From NCBI GenBank assembly GCA_964638635.1, contig CAZXAQ010000012.1:5914-69913 (forward strand): DNA of 64,000 nucleotides, in the 5' to 3' direction. The position numbers and the translations under genes are program-made. This document shows, piece by piece, positions 26,318-34,962 of this stretch. The stretch is from SZUA-430 sp964638635 (GTDB taxonomy: Bacteria > Pseudomonadota > Alphaproteobacteria > Micropepsales > Micropepsaceae). The notes under the pieces are model-generated. The model was not told the DNA's origin. It saw nothing but the letters and a program-made list of their open reading frames with translations, and made no database searches. Every line of letters starts with the position of its first letter. Within the stretch, counting starts at the first letter, position 1.

Positions 26318-26334
26318 CTAGCTCTGAGGTTGAT

Positions 26335-26357
26335 TGGCGTCACAGTTATTAACGCCA
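26335..26357. promoter_or_regulatory. Palindrome ahead of the MaoC gene
   Basis: TGGCGT and ACGCCA are separated by 11 bases, ten bases upstream of the MaoC ATG. It overlaps the likely ribosome-binding region (CAGGAG) and is a candidate TetR operator. Confidence 0.4.
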
Positions 26358-26367
26358 GGAGAGACTC

Positions 26368-27222
26368 ATGCCTGTGACCTATGACGGCCTTATGTCGCTG
26401 CGTTCCGACGGCGACGTGTTCACCTATGGCGACCGCGAGACCATGCTCTATGCGCTCGGCGTCGGCATGGGGCGCGATCCGATGAACGAGGCGGAGCTTC
26501 CGTTCGTTTACGAGAACGGCCTGAAGACGGTGCCAACTTTGGCAACCGTGATCGCGTGGGGGCAGCGGACGCTCGGCAAAGCGGACATCAACTACCTCAT
26601 GGTCGTGCATGGGGAGCAGCGCTTGACCGTGCACAAGCCCCTGCCCTCCGCTGCAACGATCATCGCCGACGAACGGATCGTGGCGGCGGTCGACAAGGGA
26701 CCCGGCAAGGGGGCCTTAATCTACACGGAGAAGGTCATCCGCCTTAAGGACACGAACGAGAAGCTCTGCACGCTGGGCGGCACGATTTTCGCGCGCGGCG
26801 ACGGCGGCTTCGGCGGGCCTTCGACGGGCGGGCCGGAGCCGCATCCGATTCCCGAACGGAAGGCGGACGTGGTTTGCGAGAACGATACGCGGGTCGATCA
26901 GGCGTTGCTCTACCGGCTGTCGGGCGACCGCAATCCGCTGCACTCGGACCCGAAGATCGCGAAGATGGCGGGCTTCCCGCGACCCATTCTTCATGGGCTG
27001 TGCACGTATGGAACCGTGTGTCGCGGCGTTTTGCAGACGATCTGCAACTACGACCACACGATGATCACCGGCTTCGATGTGCGCTTCTCCGCGCCGGTGT
27101 TTCCGGGCGAGACGATCGTGACCGAGATGTGGAAGGACGGGAACGTCGTGTCGTTCCGCTCGAAGGTGAAGGAGCGCGACGTCGTCGTGATCAACAACGG
27201 CAAATGCACGCTGAAGACCTGA
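26368..27222 (+). CDS. MaoC-family (R)-specific enoyl-CoA hydratase
   Basis: 284 residues with two hot-dog domains, as in the hydratase-2 part of peroxisomal multifunctional enzyme 2. The hydratase-2 motif YRLSGDRNPLHSDPKIA, with catalytic Asp and His, is followed by FPRPILHGLCTYG. It adds water to trans-2-enoyl-CoA to give (R)-3-hydroxyacyl-CoA. A role linking 3-hydroxybutyryl-CoA with crotonyl-CoA, the substrate of Ccr at the window end, is possible but only inferred. CAGGAGAGACTC gives a good ribosome site. It overlaps the next gene by 19 bases. Confidence 0.88.
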   Translation: MPVTYDGLMSLRSDGDVFTYGDRETMLYALGVGMGRDPMNEAELPFVYENGLKTVPTLATVIAWGQRTLGKADINYLMVVHGEQRLTVHKPLPSAATIIADERIVAAVDKGPGKGALIYTEKVIRLKDTNEKLCTLGGTIFARGDGGFGGPSTGGPEPHPIPERKADVVCENDTRVDQALLYRLSGDRNPLHSDPKIAKMAGFPRPILHGLCTYGTVCRGVLQTICNYDHTMITGFDVRFSAPVFPGETIVTEMWKDGNVVSFRSKVKERDVVVINNGKCTLKT

Positions 27223-28313
27223 CCATCGAGGACTTCGCGCGCGACCCGCTCGGTGTCGTGTTCGAGTTCATTCCGACGGGCCGGGCCGGCGAAGTCGTCG
27301 TCCGCGCTCGCGCGATGCTGGCGGCGGGACGCGGCGGCGCGCTGACGCGTGTGGCCTTGGGCCGGGCCCTTGTTGCCGAGGGCAAAGCCGCCGAAGCGGT
27401 GGATGTGTTACGAGAGGCCGATTACCTTTCGCCGAACACAATGGAAGTCGTCTTTGCGTTCGGCGAAGCGCTGGCGGCGGCCGGTGCTTTGCCTGCCGCG
27501 ATCGCGGAACTCCAGCGCGCGATGCGGCTCTCGCCGAAAGACGGGAGACCGTATCGGAAGATGGCACAGCTATGGCTTGAAGCGGGAGAACCGGAAAAGG
27601 CTGAAGCAGCAACGGATGCCGCTTTGATGCTTCGCGGTATTGGCGAGGACACCGCCGCGGAATTGCGCCGCGCCGTAGCGCGGATGCGCATGACGAACCG
27701 CGCCAATCCGGGTTACGTGCGGCATCTCTTCGATCAGTTCGCCGCAGACTACGACACGCGCATGCGCGGGCGGCTTGGGTACGCAGCGCCCGGCATCTTG
27801 CGCGACCTGGCGGGTTTGTTGATCGATCCGGCTGCGCGGTTCGACGTGCTTGATCTCGGCTGCGGGACCGGGTTGAGCGGCCTTGCGTTCAAACCGATCG
27901 CGAAGTCGCTTGTCGGCGTAGACCTGTCGCCGAAGATGCTGGAGAAGGCGCGGGCGCTCAAAATCTATGACACGCTTCTCGAAGGCGATGTCGAGGCGCT
28001 GAACATATCTTGGACCTTCGACATCGTTGTCGCCGCCGACGTGCTTGTTTATCTCGGCGATCTGGTGAAGCTGTTTGGCGTGGTGCGCGCGCGTCTGAAG
28101 CCCGACGGGTTGTGGTTGTTCACGACAGAGAAGAGCGAGATCGAAGACTTCGGCTTGGGCGAGAAGCGGCGCTACCGGCACAGCGAGACCTATCTTCGCG
28201 CGCTTGCCGCCGCGCATGGTTTCGACGTCGCGAGCCTTGTCGAATGCGTGACACGCTATGAGGCCGGGGTTGCGGTGCCCAGCTGGGCGGCTGCGTTTCG
28301 CGCGCAACAGTAG
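27204..28313 (+). CDS. TPR-containing SAM methyltransferase
   Basis: 369 residues. The N-terminal third consists of TPR-like helical repeats (GRALVAEGKAAEAVDVLREA, then ALAAAGALPAAIAELQRAM and LWLEAGEPEKAEAATDAAL), followed by a class I methyltransferase domain with motif I VLDLGCGTGLSG and KPDGLWLFTTEK later. The same TPR-methyltransferase layout exists in proteobacterial proteins of unclear substrate. ATG at 27204 lies inside the end of the MaoC gene, indicating an operon. No strong ribosome site is seen, so coupling is likely. Confidence 0.8.
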   Translation: MHAEDLTIEDFARDPLGVVFEFIPTGRAGEVVVRARAMLAAGRGGALTRVALGRALVAEGKAAEAVDVLREADYLSPNTMEVVFAFGEALAAAGALPAAIAELQRAMRLSPKDGRPYRKMAQLWLEAGEPEKAEAATDAALMLRGIGEDTAAELRRAVARMRMTNRANPGYVRHLFDQFAADYDTRMRGRLGYAAPGILRDLAGLLIDPAARFDVLDLGCGTGLSGLAFKPIAKSLVGVDLSPKMLEKARALKIYDTLLEGDVEALNISWTFDIVVAADVLVYLGDLVKLFGVVRARLKPDGLWLFTTEKSEIEDFGLGEKRRYRHSETYLRALAAAHGFDVASLVECVTRYEAGVAVPSWAAAFRAQQ

Positions 28314-28456
28314 TGCGGTTGTGCTGGCGGGATTGACGGGGTTTTCCTTGGAAACCATGGGCTTAAGATCGGCCGCGTTCGGCGTGGATTTGTGGCGCCG
28401 ATTTGGGGTATAGACCCCTCCTCTATCGTTTCCTGGTTGTTTTCCGAGGTCGTGCC

Positions 28457-28975
28457 ATGCGGGTTTTGGTCGTTGCCGCTCTTTCTCTGTTTGTCGCCGG
28501 TGCGGTCTTCGCGGCGCCAGGCACAGGCAAGCCGCCCAAGACGGTCGACATCAAGAAGGAGCTCGGCGAGAAGTGCGGTTCGGCGCCGTACGGTCTCGTC
28601 GACCTGAACGGCAAGACCGCGTCGAAGCAGGAGCTTGAGGAAGCGAAGTTCCAGGTCACGGCCTTCATCACCCAGGCGGACGTTTATCAGGATTGCGTCT
28701 ACAAGCTCGCCGAGACGCATGCTGCCGTCCTTACCGATCCGGACAAGCGCCTGCTCGCCACCGCGCTCAAAGTGAGCCAGGACGAGAAGGAAGCGGTCGG
28801 CGCGGCGTTCAACAACGCGGTTTGTGAGTACAACGCGACGAACAAGATTCCGGACTCCGACTGCAAAGACGGCAAGTGGATTCAACAGACTGTCGCGCAG
28901 AAGAGCACTACTCCGGCAACGCCAGCGAAACCCGCCACGCCCGCGAAACCTGCGACGACGCCGAAGCCGCAATAA
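28457..28975 (+). CDS. Secreted protein with Ala/Thr/Pro/Lys tail, unknown
   Basis: 172 residues. Signal peptide (MRVLVVAALSLFVAGAVFA), a central domain of about 115 residues with four Cys (EKCGS, QDCVYK, NAVCEYN, SDCKDG), and a low-complexity tail built from TPAKPA units, probably a flexible linker or wall-spanning segment. No known family was recognised. ATG at 28457 begins a clean signal peptide; the earlier in-frame start would bury it. It stands alone between the methyltransferase and the VWA lipoprotein. Confidence 0.75.
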   Translation: MRVLVVAALSLFVAGAVFAAPGTGKPPKTVDIKKELGEKCGSAPYGLVDLNGKTASKQELEEAKFQVTAFITQADVYQDCVYKLAETHAAVLTDPDKRLLATALKVSQDEKEAVGAAFNNAVCEYNATNKIPDSDCKDGKWIQQTVAQKSTTPATPAKPATPAKPATTPKPQ

Positions 28976-29124
28976 GCTGAATGACCGCGATGTAACGTTG
29001 GCCTGCGGCGGAAAGCCGCCAGGCGCGACCACGCACGCCGCAAGATTGCCACGAACGCGCCCTTCGTGAGGCGCATTTGGGCACGAGCTTTCTTCCCCGA
29101 GAGACCCCCGAGGGAGTAAGCGCC

Positions 29125-30846
29125 GTGACCACTGTTTCCACTATATCGTTCCGTCAATCGCTGACCACGTCGGCGGCCATCGCCGCTCTGTTGGTCGGCG
29201 TGCTGTTGCTTGCAGGATGCGAGCAGCAAGGCGCAACCGATGCCGACACAAGGGCGCCGGAGAAAGGCAAACTCGGACGGACCGCAAACCAGGAAGAGAA
29301 AGACATGCTCGCCGCGCCTGCGGATGAGCCAAGTCTTCGCGGCTTCGCGTACGCGCCGCCTCCGCCCGTGATGCTGCCGAAGCCGGAAGTGCGCGACAAG
29401 TTCCCGGACGCAAAGCCTAACCCCGTGAAGCTCGTCAGCGAGGAGCCGGTTTCGACATTCTCGGCCGACGTCGATACGGCCTCCTACACCGTCGTGCGCA
29501 AGTTCCTGAACGACGGCGCGTTGCCACCGGCGGATGCCGTGCGCATCGAGGAGATGGTGAACTACTTCGGCTACAGCTACGCGCTTCCCAGCGATCGCGC
29601 GCAGCCGTTCCGGCCGACGGTTGCCGTCTATGAAACGCCGTGGAATCCCGACACTCAGATCGTGCATATCGGGATTAAAGGGTTCGACATCAAACGCAAC
29701 GAACGGCCGACCGCGAACCTTGTGTTCTTGCTCGATGTGTCGGGCTCGATGGACGAGCCGAACAAGCTGCCGCTCGTGAAGAAGGCGATGCGGATGCTGG
29801 TCGAGGAACTTGATGCCAAAGACCGCGTGTCGATCGTCGTCTATGCGGGCGCGGCGGGAATGGTGCTTGAGCCGACGCCCGGCACGGAGAAGGGAAAGAT
29901 TTTGGCGGCGATCGACGACCTTACGCCGGGCGGTTCGACAGCGGGCGCCGAAGGCATCCGCCAAGCCTATCAATTGGCTCGCTCGAGCTTCGTCAAGGAT
30001 GGCGTCAACCGGGTGATCTTGGCGACGGATGGCGACTTCAACGTCGGCATTACCGATCCGAACCAGCTTGAGGATTTCGTCGCGCGCGAGCGCGAGAGCG
30101 GCGTGACGCTGACCTGTCTCGGGTTCGGGATGGGGAACTACAACGATGCGTTGATGCAGAAGCTGGCGCAGAAGGGCAACGGCAACGCGGCCTATATCGA
30201 TACGATCAACGAGGCGCGCAAGGTGCTGGTCGAGCAGATCGGCGGTACGCTGTTCACGATCGCCAAGGACGTGAAGTTCCAAGTCGAGTTCAATCCCGCG
30301 CGCGTGAGCGAGTATCGTCTCGTCGGCTATGAGACGCGGCTCTTGAACCGCGAGGACTTCAACAACGACAAGGTGGACGCCGGCGATATCGGCGCGGGGC
30401 ATGCGGTGACCGCGCTCTACGAGATCGTGCCCGCCGGTTCGAACGGGCATTTGATGGATCCGTTGCGCTATCAGTCGAAGGCGCCGACGACGGCGGGAAG
30501 CCCCACGGGCGAGATTGCGTTCCTGCGCATGCGTTACAAGCTGCCCAGCGAGAGTCAAAGCCGGCTGATCGAGCGGCCGGTCACCGATCGCGACAAGGTC
30601 GAAGACGTGCGCGGCGCGGGCGAGGACTTGCGGTTTGCGGCGGCCGTCGCGGGGTTCGGCCAGCTGCTGCGCAACGATCCTTACATGAAGAACTTCGGCT
30701 ACAAGGACGTCGCCGAACTCGCCAACGGCGCGCGGGGCCGGGATCCGTTCGGGTACCGCTCGGAGTTCGTGCAGCTCGTGAAGTTGGCCGACGCGCTGCC
30801 CGCGATGCCGGCGCTGGACAAGGACGGACAAGGCGGGCCGGAATAG
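29125..30846 (+). CDS. VWA-domain lipoprotein (YfbK-like, DUF3520)
   Basis: 573 residues. GTG start at 29125 with AGGGAG upstream; a lipoprotein signal ends LLLAGC (Cys32). A disordered Pro-rich stretch precedes a VWF-binding-type N-terminal segment (VDTASYTVVRKFLNDG), then a von Willebrand A domain with the MIDAS motif LLDVSGSMDEP, LATDGDFNVG, and a C-terminal DUF3520-like region. Homologues are envelope-anchored metal-dependent adhesion or assembly factors. The TTG-initiated frame beginning 16 codons earlier would spoil the signal peptide. Confidence 0.88.
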   Translation: MTTVSTISFRQSLTTSAAIAALLVGVLLLAGCEQQGATDADTRAPEKGKLGRTANQEEKDMLAAPADEPSLRGFAYAPPPPVMLPKPEVRDKFPDAKPNPVKLVSEEPVSTFSADVDTASYTVVRKFLNDGALPPADAVRIEEMVNYFGYSYALPSDRAQPFRPTVAVYETPWNPDTQIVHIGIKGFDIKRNERPTANLVFLLDVSGSMDEPNKLPLVKKAMRMLVEELDAKDRVSIVVYAGAAGMVLEPTPGTEKGKILAAIDDLTPGGSTAGAEGIRQAYQLARSSFVKDGVNRVILATDGDFNVGITDPNQLEDFVARERESGVTLTCLGFGMGNYNDALMQKLAQKGNGNAAYIDTINEARKVLVEQIGGTLFTIAKDVKFQVEFNPARVSEYRLVGYETRLLNREDFNNDKVDAGDIGAGHAVTALYEIVPAGSNGHLMDPLRYQSKAPTTAGSPTGEIAFLRMRYKLPSESQSRLIERPVTDRDKVEDVRGAGEDLRFAAAVAGFGQLLRNDPYMKNFGYKDVAELANGARGRDPFGYRSEFVQLVKLADALPAMPALDKDGQGGPE

Positions 30847-30882
30847 TTTGCGACGCCGGTGCGGCTCAACGTCAGACAAAGG

Positions 30883-31397
30883 TTCACCACAAAGCCACGA
30901 AGGTCACAAAGATAAGAATGGCGCTTCGCGCCGGGGAGGGTTGGATGGAGGCTGCCGCTCGCACACCGTTGTCTGCGGAGTTGGAGAAGATCGGCGCGGA
31001 TGTCGTAGACGCTGCACTAAAAGTGCACATTGCGTTGGGGCCGGGGTTGCTTGAATCAACCTATGAGAGATGTCTGCGAGCTTGGAGCGGCGCAAGCATT
31101 CGGTACAGCGGCAGCTTGAGCTTCCGATCCACTATGACGGGTTCGCTCTTGATGTCGGATATCGGCTTGATCTGTTGGTCGACGATCTCGTCATCGTTGA
31201 GCTGAAGTCGGTGGATACACTGCTACCCATCCACCAATCCCAGGTCTTGACCTATTTGAAGCTTTCCGGCCGTCGTCTCGGATTCTTGATGAACTTCAAC
31301 GTACGCCTCTTGAAGGAAGGTCTGCGTCGCGTCGTTCTCTAGTTCGGCGCGAAGCGCCATCTATTTTTCTTGGTGGCCTTCGTGGCTTTGTGGTGAA
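30883..31397. mobile_element. Inverted-repeat element carrying a GxxExxY gene
   Basis: The left arm (30883-30933) and right arm (31345-31397) are near-perfect inverted copies of about 51 bp, starting TTCACCACAAAGCCACGAAGG and ending in the mini-hairpin GGCGCTTCGCGCC next to the gene. The outer part consists of short CACAAAG/CACGAAG units. The arms enclose exactly one GxxExxY gene. Two gene-less relatives occur at 51721-52050 and 61637-61828. No transposase is encoded, so movement would need help in trans. Confidence 0.7.
30945..31342 (+). pseudogene. GxxExxY-family gene, frameshifted
   Basis: The first part reads LEKIGADVVDAALKVHIALG then PGLLESTYERCL, the family's G-x-x-E-x-x-Y motif (GLLESTY). 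The second part continues in a different frame as LERRKHSVQRQLELP, DVGYRLDLLVDDLVIVELK and SQVLTYLKLSGRRLGF, the rest of the same fold. The frame changes at about 31070-31085, equivalent to loss of one base. Intact relatives are about 125-130 residues, of unknown function, with a nuclease-like VELK core. Unless a sequencing error or programmed shift is involved, it is inactive. Confidence 0.8.
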
Positions 31398-31418
31398 ATT
31401 CTCTTTCTGACATCCCCA

Positions 31419-31449
31419 AAACAAAAAGGGCGGCCTGTTGACCGCCCTT
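31419..31449 (-). terminator. Rho-independent terminator of the large autotransporter
   Basis: On the minus strand AAGGGCGG-TCAACAGG-CCGCCCTT is followed by TTTGTTTTGG. It lies 21 bp after the autotransporter stop. Confidence 0.85.
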
Positions 31450-31470
31450 CTGTGTTGACCTCCGGTCCCG

Positions 31471-34400
31471 CTACCAGGTGGCGCGGAGGCCGGCGGAGGC
31501 GGCGTGGGTGTTCAGGCTCGACGAGAACTGGCCGTTGTAGTCGACGAAGAGGACCAGACCCTTGGAGACCTGCGCGCCGAGGCCGAGGTTCGCGACGATC
31601 GTGTCGCGGGACTGTTCGGCCGAGACGATTTGGAACTGCGTTGCCGGGTCCTCCAGGAACGCGGCCGAGAAGTTCTGGTTGTCGTCGAGGAACTCGTGAC
31701 GCCAGGCGATTTCGGCCGTGGGCACGAGGCGCACGCCGCCCGCTTGCCAGGCGCCCGAGAGGCGCATGCCCAACGTGGTCGACAGGCTGTCGGCGTCGGT
31801 TTCGGCGACGATCAGGTCGAAGGCGCCCGCACCCGATTCGACAAAGCCGTCGGTCGAGGTCGAGGCGTAAGCCAACCCTAGGAACGGCGTAAAGTCGATG
31901 CGACCGGTGTCGTAGATGATGCCCGCTTCCGTGCGCACGCCGAACGCGTTGGCGTCGTAGTTCGCGGAGGCGACCACCGGCGGCGGTGGGTTCAACGTCA
32001 CGTCGATGAAGCGCGTCGAGCTGATGTCGTGGAAGCCAAAGCCGATTTGCGCGTCGGCGTAGAAGCTCTTGCCGGTGTAGGCGCCGTAACCCGCGAACTG
32101 GAACGTGTCGATGTCGGCGCTGTCGCGCAGCGTGTCGAACTCGACGTCCGTCGTCGACCAGCCGATCGCACCACCGACGTTCCAGCGGCTGTCGACCGCG
32201 AAGTCCATGCCGCCGGCGAAGCCGCCGGTGTCTTGGCTGTAGCCTGCCGCTTCGGCGTCGCCGTCGCTTTCCGTCCACGCGCCGTAGCCACGGCCCCAGA
32301 TCGACATGCTGCCGCGCATGGCGCCGCCTGGACGATCCATGCCGTCGTTCGCGGTGTTTGCCGGCGTCGCGTCGGCGTAACGGCGAAGCGCCAACTCGGC
32401 CGTCGCCGCGCCACCTGCGGGGCCGCGCAAGTCGTCGAGGCGCGAACCAACGGCGTCGTTGAAGCCTTGGCTGATGCGCAGGCCCGCTTCCTGGACGCTC
32501 GCGTGTTCGGAGCCGCCTAAGTCGTCGTAGACGCGGGCGACTTCGGCTTGCGAGCCGGCCGGGATGCTGAGCAGGTAGTTGAACAGGTTGGTGAAGTCTG
32601 GGCTGTAGCCGCCGGCGTTGTAGATCGTCTCCAGCGTGCTGCCGACCGTAACTTGGTTCTGCGAGAGGCTGGTCAGCGCCAGAGCGGTGCTGAAGCCTTG
32701 ACGGTTCAGGATGATGTCGACATCGCCGGCGTTCACGATCGCCGAGCCGGTGAAGAAGATTGAGTTCGTGTCGATCGTGCCTGCGTTCGTAAACGTGCTC
32801 GCGGTCGGCCCTAAGATCACGTCTTGATAGGTGAACGTGTTGCCACCGACGGAGGCGAACGTGTCGCCTTGGATATAGGCCGCGATCTTGCCGCCGAGGT
32901 TCGCCGCGCCGGCCGTGATCTGACCGTAGGCGCCGGGGGTCGTGTCGGAGGTGAGCTGGAACTCCAGCGTGCCCGCGGTCTGCGTGTAGGTGCCGACGTT
33001 CACGGTCGTGTCGTCGTCGATATAGACCGTGCCGGTGCCGCCGTGCGTCATGCTCGTCGCGGTGATTGCCGCGCCGACGCCGTTTGCGCCGCGCGAGGCG
33101 GCGCCGATGACCGCGGTGCCGGTGCCCTGCATGTCGAATTGGTCGAGGCCCGTCGCCGTGCCGCGCAGATAGGAGAACGTGCCGGAGGACGGGTGCATGA
33201 CGAAGTCGTCGGTGCCGCCGCCGGTGACGTCGCCGTCGAGCGTGCCGCCGTCGCCGTTGAAAGTCGAGCCGTTGGCGAGGTTGAGTGCGGTGCCCACAAC
33301 TGCGCCGTCGCCGCCACGAATAAGGCCCCCGGTCTGCGTGATCGTCACGGCGCTTGCGCCCGTTACGTTGATGCCGACGCCGGTCTTGCCGATGACTTGG
33401 CCCGCGGTCGTAATGCCGCCCGAAACCGAACCGCCGATCGTGATGCCGTCCACCTGACCGGTGATGATGCCGGCCGCGTTGTTGGTGATGGTACCGGTGA
33501 TTGTGCCGCCGATGCTCATAGCGTTGCCGCTGGCCGAGGTGATTTGGCCGTTGTTCACGACGTTGCCGGTGAACGCCGCCGTGGCGATCGATACGCCATT
33601 GGCGCCACCTTCGATCGCACCGTTGTTCGTGATGGTGCCGTTAAAGACTGCCGCGCCGGAGACGGCAACCCCGGTGTTAGAGGCGGAGATCACGCCGGTC
33701 GCGTTGTTCACGATGTTGCCGGTGAAGGCGCTGGCGCCCGTGATGACGATGCCAAGCGAGTTTGTGGCCTCGCCCAGAATATGGCCGGAGTTTGTGATAC
33801 TGCCGTTGAACGTCGCGCCGTTGATCAGGATCGCCGTGTTGCCGGTGTCGGTGACTTCAATGATCGCGTTCTGGTTGTTCGTGATACCGCCGGCAATCGT
33901 GCCGGCCAACATTTGAATGCCGTTGGCGGCGCCTTGACCTTGGATCAGGCCGTCGTTTGTGATGCCGCCCTTGAGCTGCGTGTTTGCGCCGTTGACCTGA
34001 AGGGCGGCCACTGCGGTACCCACGATCGCCGCGCCGGCGTTGTTGTCGATACCGCCGCGGAGTTCGAACCAGTCGCCGGCCATGTTGATGCCCGTGGCGC
34101 CGGAGATCGAGCCGTTGTTCGTGATGCCGCCGTTGATGTCGCTGTTCAGGCCCAAGAAGATGCCCGCGACCCCGCCGATGATGTCGCCGTCGTTCAGGAA
34201 GCCGTTGTCTATCGACGAGTCGCCGTCGAGCGCGAAGCCGTACTGGCCGCCGTTGAGCACGCCGGTATTCGAGAAGCCGCCGTCAACTTGCGAGTTCGCT
34301 TGAACGGCAATCGCGTTGTTCGCCGCGAGCATCTGGCCGACGTTCGTGATGGCGCCGGCGAGGTAGCTGCTGTCGACCTGAAGCGCATCCGTCGGCGCAT

Positions 34401-34620
34401 TCATGTTGAGGCCATTGTAGAAGCTGTCGCCGTTCGCGTCGGCGTACACCGTGGCGTTGCCATTGATCGTCACGAAATCCGTCATCGTGTTGACGATCGC
34501 ATTGCTCGGCGCCGGGCCGGTCACGGTTTGGCCGGCGTGGGCCGGAGCGCCGGTACCCAACGCCGCGATCACGGCAATAGCGGATGCACCGGACAGTAAT
34601 TTCTTCGAACGAGTGCGCAT
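31471..34620 (-). CDS. Large autotransporter with beta-helix passenger
   Basis: 1049 residues. Signal peptide (KKLLSGASAIAVIAALGTGAPAHA), a passenger of roughly 650 residues made of degenerate ITNNGSISG / GNIVNNATGVI repeats that should fold as a right-handed beta-helix, then an autotransporter barrel of about 270 residues (from GSMSIWGRGYGAWTESD) ending HAASAGLRATW. There is no protease or lipase motif, so it is probably an adhesin-like surface protein. GAGGGGAAG precedes the ATG. A terminator follows. Confidence 0.9.
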   Translation of the reverse strand: MRTRSKKLLSGASAIAVIAALGTGAPAHAGQTVTGPAPSNAIVNTMTDFVTINGNATVYADANGDSFYNGLNMNAPTDALQVDSSYLAGAITNVGQMLAANNAIAVQANSQVDGGFSNTGVLNGGQYGFALDGDSSIDNGFLNDGDIIGGVAGIFLGLNSDINGGITNNGSISGATGINMAGDWFELRGGIDNNAGAAIVGTAVAALQVNGANTQLKGGITNDGLIQGQGAANGIQMLAGTIAGGITNNQNAIIEVTDTGNTAILINGATFNGSITNSGHILGEATNSLGIVITGASAFTGNIVNNATGVISASNTGVAVSGAAVFNGTITNNGAIEGGANGVSIATAAFTGNVVNNGQITSASGNAMSIGGTITGTITNNAAGIITGQVDGITIGGSVSGGITTAGQVIGKTGVGINVTGASAVTITQTGGLIRGGDGAVVGTALNLANGSTFNGDGGTLDGDVTGGGTDDFVMHPSSGTFSYLRGTATGLDQFDMQGTGTAVIGAASRGANGVGAAITATSMTHGGTGTVYIDDDTTVNVGTYTQTAGTLEFQLTSDTTPGAYGQITAGAANLGGKIAAYIQGDTFASVGGNTFTYQDVILGPTASTFTNAGTIDTNSIFFTGSAIVNAGDVDIILNRQGFSTALALTSLSQNQVTVGSTLETIYNAGGYSPDFTNLFNYLLSIPAGSQAEVARVYDDLGGSEHASVQEAGLRISQGFNDAVGSRLDDLRGPAGGAATAELALRRYADATPANTANDGMDRPGGAMRGSMSIWGRGYGAWTESDGDAEAAGYSQDTGGFAGGMDFAVDSRWNVGGAIGWSTTDVEFDTLRDSADIDTFQFAGYGAYTGKSFYADAQIGFGFHDISSTRFIDVTLNPPPPVVASANYDANAFGVRTEAGIIYDTGRIDFTPFLGLAYASTSTDGFVESGAGAFDLIVAETDADSLSTTLGMRLSGAWQAGGVRLVPTAEIAWRHEFLDDNQNFSAAFLEDPATQFQIVSAEQSRDTIVANLGLGAQVSKGLVLFVDYNGQFSSSLNTHAASAGLRATW

Positions 34621-34835
34621 GACTTCCCCTCACGTTGTCTGATGCTCGGGGAAGGCCTTGGCCGCGCTCCTGCCCCAGGAACGCGGCCAACCCATCGCCG
34701 TTCGAACATCCGTCTCATCCGGGGATAAGTGGTTAATCCTACCAACTTCTTAATTCGCTTCCCGACGGTAGGATTTCGCTAAGAACCAGGTTCGCGCTGT
34801 GCTCGCCGGAGCACAGAAAGGAGGCTGCGGGGACG

Positions 34836-34881
34836 CAGTGACGGCGGAACGAGGTCCGAAAGCATGCTCCTCGCGTCACTG
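34836..34881. other. Stem-loop in the autotransporter/glycosyltransferase intergenic region
   Basis: CAGTGACG and CGTCACTG form a perfect 8-bp stem with an inner GAGG/CCTC pairing (34851-34854 with 34869-34872). It lies in the 342-bp divergent region 34621-34962, between the two promoters. It has no U-tract. It may be an untranslated-region structure, an operator or an RNA; nothing else gene-like was seen in the region apart from the CtrA-like box. Confidence 0.4.
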
Positions 34882-34929
34882 ATTCGCGCGGAGTTCGCTA
34901 GGCGCCGACTCTGCCGTGCGTTACGCTGA

Positions 34930-34944
34930 TTAACCTTCGCTTAA
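34930..34944 (+). promoter_or_regulatory. CtrA-like box (TTAA-N7-TTAA) with adjacent GANTC
   Basis: TTAACCTTCGCTTAA is a full TTAA-N7-TTAA match ending 18 bp before the TPR-glycosyltransferase ATG. GATTC (34946-34950), a CcrM-type methylation site, follows directly. Confidence 0.45.
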
Positions 34945-34962
34945 GGATTCGAGTTCGCTCTC

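Noticed and set aside
28990..29030. GC-rich hairpin after the 28457 gene as a terminator
   Set aside because: The stem is short and imperfect and no T-run follows.
30918..30944. ATG inside the left inverted repeat as start of the GxxExxY gene
   Set aside because: The ATG at 30945 has a much better ribosome site, and the upstream codons belong to the repeat arm.
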